Shown here piece by piece: positions 5,678-10,175 of a stretch of DNA of 10,175 bases; within the stretch, counting starts at the first letter, position 1, and each line of letters starts with the position of its first letter. The DNA is from JBCCFW01 sp039029535. Its GTDB lineage: Bacteria > Acidobacteriota > JBCCFW01. The notes under the pieces were generated by a model. That model was given only the letters and a program-made list of their open reading frames with translations, ran no database searches and had not been told where the DNA came from. Both the position numbers and the translations under genes were made by a program. Where the stretch lies: contig JBCCFW010000230.1 in assembly GCA_039029535.1 (NCBI GenBank), forward strand, positions 1-10,175, in the 5' to 3' direction.

Positions 5678-7338
5678 GCCTCGTCCATCGGGACGCGGAG
5701 GTCGTTGGCCTTGGCGGTCTCGATGGCGACGTCGTAGCCCGCGTCCACGTGTCGAATGACGCCGATGCCCGGGTCGTTGGTGAGCACCCGCCGTAGTCGG
5801 CGACCGGCAGCCTCGGTGCCGTCGGCCACGGTGACCTGCCCGGCGTGGAGCGAGTAGCCGATGCCGACACCACCGCCGTGATGGAAGGAGACCCAGGAGG
5901 CCCCCGAGGCGGTGTTGAGCATGGCGTTGAGGATGGGCCAGTCGGCGATGGCGTCGGAGCCGTCCTTCATGGCCTCGGTCTCGCGGTTGGGTGAGGCCAC
6001 CGAGCCGGTGTCGAGATGGTCTCGACCGATCACGTAGGGGGCCTTGGCCTTGCCCGAGGACACCAACTCGTTCATCACCTCGCCGAAGCGCGCGCGCTCG
6101 CCCTGACCGAGCCAGCAGATGCGGCAGGGCAGGCCCTGGAACTGGACCTTCTCGCGGGCCAGCCGGATCCAGCGGCAGAGCGACTCCTTCTCGGGGAAGG
6201 TCGAGAGGATCGCGTCGTCGGTGAGCGCGATGTCGGCCGGGTCGCCGGAGAGCGCAGCCCAGCGGAAGGGCCCTTCGCCGCGGCAGAACATCGGGCGGAT
6301 GAAGGCCGGCACGAAGCCGGGGAAGTCGAAGGCGTTCTCGAGCCCGGTCGCCAGCGCGTGACCCCGGAGGTTGTTGCCGTAGTCGAAGGTGACGGCACCG
6401 GCGGACTGGAGGTCGATCATCGCGGCGCAGTGCTCGACCATCGCCTGCCGGCTGCGCTTCACGTACTCGTCCGGGTTCGAGGTCCGCAGCTCGAGGGCCT
6501 CCTCGAGGCTCATGCCGTTGGGCACGTAGCCGTTGAGCTCATCGTGGGCCGAGGTCTGGTCGGTGACGACGTCGGGGGTGATGCCGCGCTTGACCAGCTC
6601 CGGGTAGACGTCGGCCGCGTTGCCGAGCAGGCCCACCGACAGCGGGCGTCGCTCCTTGACCGCGGCGTCGATCGACGCGAGCGCGGCGTCGAGATCGTCG
6701 GCCTGCTCGTCGAGGTAGCGGGTCTCGAGCCGACGCTGGATGCGGTGCGGGTCGACCTCGACGCAGAGACAGGCAGCGCCGTTCATCGTGGCGGCGAGGG
6801 GCTGGGCGCCGCCCATGCCGCCGAGCCCCGCGGTGAGCACGAAGCGTCCCTCGAGGCCCTCGGTCTGGAAACGGGCGCGGGCGCACTCGGCGAAGGTCTC
6901 GTAGGTGCCCTGGAGGATGCCCTGGCTCCCGATGTAGATCCACGAGCCGGCCGTCATCTGGCCGTACATCGTGAGCCCCGCCTTCTCGAGCTCGCGGAAG
7001 CGGTCCCAGTTGGCCCAGTGAGGAACGAGGTTCGAGTTCGCGATGAGGACCCGGGGCGCGTCGGGGTGGGTCTCGAAGATGCCGACCGGCTTGCCGGACT
7101 GGACGAGGAGGGTCTCGTGCTCCTCCAGGCCCCGGAGCGAGGACACGATGGCCGCGAGCGCCTCCCGCGAGCGCGCGGCGCGACCGGTCCCGCCGTAGAC
7201 GACCAGGTCCTCGGGCGCTTCGGCGACGTCCGGGTCGAGGTTGTTCATCAGCATCCGGAGGGCCGCCTCCTGGACCCAGCCCTTGCAGCTGAGCTCGGTT
7301 CCATGGGGGGCGCGGACGGGGAATTCGATGGGGCTCAC
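5674..7338 (-). CDS. hutU: Urocanate hydratase (urocanase)
   Basis: HutU converts urocanate to 4-imidazolone-5-propionate, the second step of histidine degradation. It uses tightly bound NAD+ as an electrophile and works in the cytoplasm. The 554-aa length fits the family (about 550-560). Visible signatures are VVYGGTGRAARS (46-57), ANSNLVPHWANWDRF (100-114), MYGQMTAGSWIYIGSQGI (124-141), the glycine-rich TAGLGGMGGAQPLA (169-182), TDQTSAHDELNGY (259-271) and FDYGNNLRGHA (318-328). Others are FCRGEGPFRW (351-360) and the urocanase signature FQGLPCRICWLG (400-411) with the active-site Cys408. The GTG start has GAGGAG 8 nt upstream. The start region faces divergent purA across 125 bp, and no strong promoter is evident on the hut side. 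No hutH, hutI or hutC-like regulator lies in the window, so the pathway must be completed elsewhere. It is followed immediately by the 86-aa membrane protein. Confidence 0.98.
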   Translation of the reverse strand: MSPIEFPVRAPHGTELSCKGWVQEAALRMLMNNLDPDVAEAPEDLVVYGGTGRAARSREALAAIVSSLRGLEEHETLLVQSGKPVGIFETHPDAPRVLIANSNLVPHWANWDRFRELEKAGLTMYGQMTAGSWIYIGSQGILQGTYETFAECARARFQTEGLEGRFVLTAGLGGMGGAQPLAATMNGAACLCVEVDPHRIQRRLETRYLDEQADDLDAALASIDAAVKERRPLSVGLLGNAADVYPELVKRGITPDVVTDQTSAHDELNGYVPNGMSLEEALELRTSNPDEYVKRSRQAMVEHCAAMIDLQSAGAVTFDYGNNLRGHALATGLENAFDFPGFVPAFIRPMFCRGEGPFRWAALSGDPADIALTDDAILSTFPEKESLCRWIRLAREKVQFQGLPCRICWLGQGERARFGEVMNELVSSGKAKAPYVIGRDHLDTGSVASPNRETEAMKDGSDAIADWPILNAMLNTASGASWVSFHHGGGVGIGYSLHAGQVTVADGTEAAGRRLRRVLTNDPGIGVIRHVDAGYDVAIETAKANDLRVPMDEA

Positions 7339-7463
7339 GGCGAGATCTCCTCGGGGGAAGCCGTCATCTTCTCAAATGCTGCGGTGGGCCTGCATCACGT
7401 CGTCGCCCAGCGGGGGCGAGCAGGATAGGATCGGTCTTCCGTTCCCAGATCAGGAGACCAGTC

Positions 7464-8777
7464 GTGGCGAGCATCGTGGTCCTGGGTGGCCAGTGGGGTG
7501 ACGAGGGCAAGGGCAAGGTCGTCGACCTCCTCACCGAGCACGTCGACATCTGCGCCCGCTTTGCCGGCGGGCACAATGCCGGCCACACCGTGAAGGTGGG
7601 GGACACCAAGTACCCCCTGCACCTGGTCCCCTGCGGGATCCTCCGGCCGAACATCACCTGCGTCATCGGCAACGGCGTCGTGGTCGAGCCGAAGCAGCTG
7701 GTCGAGGAGATCGAGCAGCTCGCGCGTCAGGGCATCGAGGTCCAGGGCCGTCTCTGGGTCTCGGACCGGGCCCAGGTCGTGCTGCCGCCCCACCCCGCCC
7801 TCGACCGGGCGAAGGAGGCGCTGCTGGCCGACGGCAAGAAGATCGGCACGACCAGCCGGGGCATCGGCCCCGCCTACAGCGACAAGGCCTCCCGCGTCGG
7901 CCTGCGCCTCGTCGACCTCGATGACGACGACGGACCCGACCGGCTCGAGGCCTTCCTCCGCTCGCGCAACGAGCTGCTGGTCAAGACCTACGGCGCCGAG
8001 CCGCTGGAGGTCGAGGAGGTTCTCGAGACGGTGTTCGGCCCGGGTGGTCAGCGCGACCAGCTCCGGCCCTACGTGAAGAACACGGCGGAGTACCTCTACC
8101 GCCGTCTCGCCGACGGAGCGTCGCTGCTCGCCGAGGGAGCGCAGGGAGCCCTGCTCGACCTCGACCACGGCACCTACCCGTTCGTCACCTCGTCCAGCGC
8201 GACGGCCGGCGGCGCCTGCACGGGTCTCGGCATCCCGCCCACTCGCATCGACGCCGTGTTCGGTGTCTTCAAGGCCTACACGACGCGGGTCGGCGGCGGC
8301 CCCTTCCCCACCGAGCTCCTCGACGACATCGGCGACACGATCCGCGAGCGGGGCCACGAGTACGGGACGACCACGGGACGTCCCCGCCGGGTCGGCTGGT
8401 TCGACGCGGTCGCCGCCCGCCACGCGGTGAAGATCAACGGCATCTCGTCCATCGCGCTCACCCTCCTCGACGTGCTCGACGCCTTCGAGGAGCTCAAGGT
8501 CTGCACGGCCTACCGTCACCGCGGTCAGGCCCTGACCGAGTACCCCTCCTCGCTCCAGGTCCTGGCCGAGTGCGAGCCGGTGTACCGCACGATGAAGGGC
8601 TGGAACACGCCCCTGTCCGAGAAGACCTCCTTCAACGACTTCCCACCCGCCGCCCGGGAGTACGTCGAGCTGCTGGCCGAGCTGCTGAAGACGGAGATCG
8701 CGTTGGTGAGCGTGGGTCCGGAACGACGCCGGAGCATCCGGCTGGAGAGCGAGTTCTTCGAGAAGCTCGGAGCCTGA
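7464..8777 (+). CDS. purA: Adenylosuccinate synthetase
   Basis: PurA joins IMP and aspartate using GTP to form adenylosuccinate, the first committed step from IMP to AMP, in the cytoplasm. The 437-aa length fits the family (about 430). The P-loop-like GGQWGDEGKGK (8-18) holds the catalytic Asp13, and FAGGHNAGHTV (33-43) holds His41, the same positions as in E. coli. Further family blocks are IGTTSRGIGPAYSDK, LLAEGAQGALLDLDHGTYPF, TSSSATAGGACTGLG, YTTRVGGGPFPTEL and GTTTGRPRRVGWFD. The C-terminal GTP- and substrate-binding end is intact. The GTG start follows AGGAGA at good spacing (caggagaccagtcGTG). It stands alone on the plus strand, divergent from hutU. No clear promoter hexamers were found in the 125-bp intergene, and no classical terminator follows the stop. 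Confidence 0.98.
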   Translation: MASIVVLGGQWGDEGKGKVVDLLTEHVDICARFAGGHNAGHTVKVGDTKYPLHLVPCGILRPNITCVIGNGVVVEPKQLVEEIEQLARQGIEVQGRLWVSDRAQVVLPPHPALDRAKEALLADGKKIGTTSRGIGPAYSDKASRVGLRLVDLDDDDGPDRLEAFLRSRNELLVKTYGAEPLEVEEVLETVFGPGGQRDQLRPYVKNTAEYLYRRLADGASLLAEGAQGALLDLDHGTYPFVTSSSATAGGACTGLGIPPTRIDAVFGVFKAYTTRVGGGPFPTELLDDIGDTIRERGHEYGTTTGRPRRVGWFDAVAARHAVKINGISSIALTLLDVLDAFEELKVCTAYRHRGQALTEYPSSLQVLAECEPVYRTMKGWNTPLSEKTSFNDFPPAAREYVELLAELLKTEIALVSVGPERRRSIRLESEFFEKLGA

Positions 8778-9071
8778 GAACGCCGATCGTCCGCACCTAA
8801 CCTAAGCCCACGGCTGGGCCCTGGGCCTGGTGGGTTGGCTCGAGGCCGTGCTCGCCCTCGACCTGGAGCACGCCGGCGCTCGGCGCGGGCTCGAGCAGGC
8901 GCCGTCGGCTCCGAGGCGCCCCTGGTGGACGCTCTGGTCGAGCCAGCGAGCACGCAGGTCGGGCAGGGCCAGGAGGCGGGGTCTCGCGAGGGCCGGATGT
9001 CCCTGAGCGGGAACGGCTTGACGGGCGGAGCGAAAGTGCCCGTGCACGCGAAAAAGGAGGGGCGCTCGTGC
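8778..9071. other. Intergenic stretch after purA, no convincing gene
   Basis: About 290 bp between purA and the tRNA-Glu 3' hairpin. A small GCCCA-CGGC-TGGGC hairpin (8806-8819) lies about 30 nt past the purA stop but lacks a T-tract. A short plus-strand frame at 8830-9006 (GTG start, 58 codons) begins with a hydrophobic, GC3-rich stretch and then becomes Arg-rich and loses coding character. It has no ribosome binding site and may be a gene remnant. The minus-strand frames here are Arg/Pro/Ser-rich and look like shadows. Confidence 0.4.
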
Positions 9072-9088
9072 AACCTCGGGGGGAGGTT
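9051..9088 (-). terminator. Possible tRNA-Glu 3' hairpin/terminator region
   Basis: On the minus strand, directly at the tRNA 3' end, AACCTC and GAGGTT form a 6-bp stem around five C residues (9072-9088). A run of five T (complement of 9051-9055) lies 16 nt further on. The stem and T-run are too far apart for a textbook intrinsic terminator. A processing or termination role is a reasonable guess. Confidence 0.4.
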
Positions 9089-9159
9089 ACTCCCAGCGGG
9101 ATTCGAACCCGCGTCGCCAGCGTGAAAGGCTGGTGTCCTAACCCCTAGACGATGGGAGC
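9088..9159 (-). tRNA. tRNA-Glu, anticodon TTC, no encoded CCA
   Basis: Read on the minus strand, the acceptor GCTCCCA pairs with TGGGAGT (a G-U pair at 1-72). The D-arm contains TCGTCTAGGGGTTAGGACA. The anticodon stem CCAGC/GCTGG holds the loop CTTTCAC with anticodon TTC (Glu). The T-arm is GCGGG-TTCGAAT-CCCGC. The discriminator is A, followed by ACC rather than CCA, so CCA must be added by the CCA-adding enzyme, unlike the tRNA-Gln in this window. It lies about 100 bp downstream of the XRE gene on the same strand. Confidence 0.95.
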
Positions 9160-9176
9160 AGCGCTTGCGGCCGGGG

Positions 9177-9205
9177 AGGATGCCACGACCGTCGAGGCCG
9201 GACAA
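9177..9205 (-). promoter_or_regulatory. Possible promoter of tRNA-Glu
   Basis: On the minus strand TTGTCC (complement of 9200-9205) lies 17 bp from CATCCT (complement of 9177-9182), 17 nt before the tRNA 5' end. The -35 matches the consensus at four of six positions and the -10 at three of six. The spacing is ideal but the match is moderate. Confidence 0.35.
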
Positions 9206-9260
9206 GCAGATCTCCACGTGCCTGGCTCGGCGCGCTGCCGAGCCGGTGGTCCTGTCGGAC

Positions 9261-9659
9261 CTAGCCTTCGTTCTCGAGAAGCTTGTCGACGCGCTCGCGG
9301 GCCGCTCGGACACCCATCTTCCGCACCTCGTTGAGGGCGTCGACGCTCTTGCCGCGGGGCGTGGTCCGACCGGACTCCCAGAAGTAGACGGCCACGGGAG
9401 TCACGCCGGTGAGAGCGGCCAGCTCCTTCTGGGAGAGGCCGAGGCGGTGACGGTGCGAGCGGATCGACTCGGGAGTGAAGCTGCTCCGTCCACCGCGGAC
9501 TGCACCGCTGCGCCGACGCGCCGGCGGCGGCGCCACGCCCTTGGCCACCGCACGGCGGAGACCGTCGATCTCCTTGCGGAGGCCGGCGAGCTCGCGCTCG
9601 ACCTCCTTCCGCACGAGGCGGGCGACTTCGTCTTTCAGGGCACTGGCCAAGTTACTCAC
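9261..9659 (-). CDS. Small coiled-coil plus HTH_XRE DNA-binding protein
   Basis: This is a 132-aa protein. Residues 3-40 (SALKDEVARLVRKEVERELA onward) form a charged amphipathic helix, probably a coiled coil for oligomerisation. Residues 41-62 are a basic Pro/Arg/Gly hinge. Residues 63-100 contain IRSHRHRLGLSQKELAALTG followed by VTPVAVYFWESGRTTPR, a clear Cro/C1-type (XRE) helix-turn-helix. A basic C-terminal helix follows (KSVDALNEVRKMGVRAARER). The GTG start at 9659 has GGAG 10 nt upstream. The frame stays open upstream to 9815 but that part is non-coding in character. Chromosomal proteins with this N-terminal helix, basic hinge and HTH order are common in several GC-rich Gram-negative phyla (from memory), and their targets are unknown. 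It could be a regulator or a nucleoid-associated protein. No prophage or toxin gene is next to it, so an antitoxin role is not supported. Confidence 0.85.
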   Translation of the reverse strand: MSNLASALKDEVARLVRKEVERELAGLRKEIDGLRRAVAKGVAPPPARRRSGAVRGGRSSFTPESIRSHRHRLGLSQKELAALTGVTPVAVYFWESGRTTPRGKSVDALNEVRKMGVRAARERVDKLLENEG

Positions 9660-9684
9660 GGTGTCGTCACTCCAAGGTCCCGCT

Positions 9685-9765
9685 GAGGGGGGTATTCGGG
9701 TTCCCCTCCCCGGCCGTCCACGACGTCCGAGCAACCCGTGTCGGTACACGTATCGGCTCGTGGAC
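9685..9765 (-). promoter_or_regulatory. Structured leader of the XRE gene: two inverted repeats
   Basis: There are two hairpins in the likely 5' leader. The outer repeat is GTCCACGA (9716-9723) and TCGTGGAC (9758-9765), a perfect 8 bp. Inside it CGTGT-CGGT-ACACG forms a second small hairpin, so the two are nested. Closer to the start codon GAGGGG (9685-9690) and CCCCTC (9703-9708) can pair. On the minus strand this order would place one stem-loop at the mRNA 5' end and one about 25-50 nt before the GTG. The 8-bp palindrome could instead be an operator for a dimeric repressor, possibly the XRE protein itself. Confidence 0.45.
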
Positions 9766-9780
9766 AGGCAAGCAGAACCT

Positions 9781-9786
9781 CTTATA
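9781..9786 (-). promoter_or_regulatory. Possible -10 element for the XRE gene
   Basis: TATAAG on the minus strand (complement of CTTATA at 9781-9786) is a good -10-like hexamer. It would start transcription about 115 nt before the GTG at 9659, just upstream of the nested inverted repeat. The -35 region is poor (TTATGC at a 19-bp spacer is the best candidate). Confidence 0.4.
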
Positions 9787-9814
9787 CCACGCGAGCCCCG
9801 CTCTCGCATAATCA

Positions 9815-9935
9815 CGGTGTCCCCTCTCGACCCTCGCCCGGGCCCTTCGTGGGTGTTCGTCGCGAGTGGCCGGCGGTGCTCGCCGAGAGGGGCCGCTCGG
9901 GCCTCTGGCCCGCCAGGCGACCCGAAGGGACACCG
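9815..9935. ncRNA. Candidate structured RNA or large inverted-repeat element, family unknown
   Basis: The ends form a perfect 9-bp inverted repeat, CGGTGTCCC (9815-9823) and GGGACACCG (9927-9935). Inside, CCCCTCTCG (9821-9829) can pair with CGAGAGGGG (9884-9892), with its first three bases shared with the outer stem. CCCTCGC pairs with GCGAG-T-GG (9831-9837, 9862-9869), and CGGGCC-TCT-GGCCCG (9898-9912) makes a third helix. Together they allow a closed multi-branch fold of about 121 nt. A CATAAT -10-like hexamer at 9806-9811 lies just before it on the plus strand. It does not match SRP, RNase P, tmRNA or 6S hallmarks that I know. GC-rich DNA forms chance stems, so confidence is modest and the strand is unknown. 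Confidence 0.35.
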
Positions 9936-9954
9936 CCCACGTGGCCACGAGGCT

Positions 9955-10175
9955 CGCGGCTCCTTCCGACGAGGACCGGGGAATGAGAGCCGCGGCTCCT
10001 TCCGACGAGGACCGGGGAATGAGAGCCCGCGGCTCCTTCCGACGAGGACCGGGGAATGAGAGCCCGCGGCTCCTTCCAGTGAGAACCGGGGAATGAGAGC
10101 CCGCGGCTCATTCCGGCGAGGACCGGGGAATGAGAGCCCGCGGCTCCTTCCAGTGAGAACCGGGGAATGAGAGCC
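9955..10175. repeat. Tandem array of 37-bp hairpin-forming repeats, running off the window
   Basis: Six head-to-tail copies begin at GGCTC 9958, 9994, 10031, 10068, 10105 and 10142 (spacing 36, then 37 four times). Each copy is a 34-nt GGCTCcTTCC...GGGGAATGAGAGCC unit plus a 2-3 nt joint (GC in the first, CGC in the rest). Within a unit the two ends can pair as an imperfect hairpin, and across joints GAGCC-CGC-GGCTC also pairs. Units 1-3 share one central sequence (GACGAGGACC). Units 4 and 6 share another (AGTGAGAACC), and unit 5 has GGCGAGGACC with A for C in the left arm. The period is not a multiple of three and stops occur, so it is non-coding. It may continue beyond the window. Confidence 0.93.

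Noticed and set aside
6016..7428. Long plus-strand open frame (470 codons) opposite hutU
   Set aside because: Shadow of the GC-rich hutU codons; the protein is Gly/Glu/Val/Arg-rich without motifs.
7395..8519. Minus-strand open frame of 374 codons opposite purA
   Set aside because: Antisense shadow of purA; no recognisable domain and no ribosome binding site.
9068..9145. Small ORF after an AAGGAGG-like sequence (GTG at 9068)
   Set aside because: The frame runs through the antisense of tRNA-Glu and stops within it; the ribosome binding site resemblance is likely chance.
9088..9159. Integration site of a mobile element at tRNA-Glu
   Set aside because: No integrase gene and no direct repeat of the tRNA 3' end was seen in the window.
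9261..9659. Antitoxin of a toxin-antitoxin pair
   Set aside because: No small toxin-like gene overlaps or adjoins it; the neighbour downstream is tRNA-Glu and upstream is non-coding.
9660..9815. N-terminal extension of the XRE protein to an ATG at 9815
   Set aside because: The extra 52 residues are Arg/Gly/Ser-rich without conservation features, and the region contains hairpins and a -10-like hexamer; the GTG at 9659 has GGAG upstream and starts a clean helix.
9815..9935. Known housekeeping RNA (SRP, tmRNA, RNase P or 6S)
   Set aside because: I could not find the conserved cores of these RNAs, such as the SRP GGAAG/GCAGC loop or RNase P conserved regions, on either strand.
9955..10175. CRISPR array
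   Set aside because: The 37-bp units are contiguous, with only 2-3 nt joints and no unique spacers, and no cas genes are nearby.

Overview
The window is a GC-rich stretch from a Gram-negative bacterium. lpxC (lipid A biosynthesis) implies an LPS outer membrane. Many genes start with GTG and sit close to strong Shine-Dalgarno sequences, and the long antisense open frames are typical of a high-GC genome. The 450-aa GAF-like/Ala-Pro-linker protein has a C-terminal signature that I associate from memory with Acidobacteriota, so that phylum (Thermoanaerobaculia-like GC content) is my best guess, held loosely.

Layout. Positions 1-2465 carry three minus-strand genes, in transcription order: a nucleotidyltransferase-fold protein of the RlaP/PF10127 type that appears to have lost its first catalytic Asp pair (1692-2465), the GAF-like/linker protein (223-1575), and the start of a signal-anchored or secreted protein that leaves the window (1-152). 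A hairpin follows the first of these genes. A roughly 290-bp divergent intergenic region then leads to a tight plus-strand group: lpxC, a DPM1-like family 2 glycosyltransferase, and a SPOUT/TrmH-family RNA methyltransferase (2755-5287). These genes overlap, so they are probably one transcription unit. A well-formed promoter overlaps the last stop codon and drives tRNA-Gln(CTG) at 5325-5400.

Convergent with that tRNA is a minus-strand pair: hutU (urocanate hydratase, histidine degradation) and a translationally coupled 86-aa two-helix membrane protein. purA (adenylosuccinate synthetase) is divergent from hutU and reads plus (7464-8777). About 310 bp without a convincing gene follow, then tRNA-Glu(TTC) on the minus strand and, upstream of it, a small coiled-coil/HTH_XRE protein (9261-9659).

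The last 516 bp hold no protein gene but are structurally rich. There is a leader with two nested inverted repeats in front of the XRE gene, and a 121-bp region (9815-9935) whose ends form a perfect 9-bp inverted repeat enclosing further stems, possibly a structured RNA. A head-to-tail array of 37-bp hairpin units (9955-10175) runs off the window end. Housekeeping genes dominate the window. The least explained parts are this right-hand non-coding block, the degenerate nucleotidyltransferase and the GAF-linker protein.
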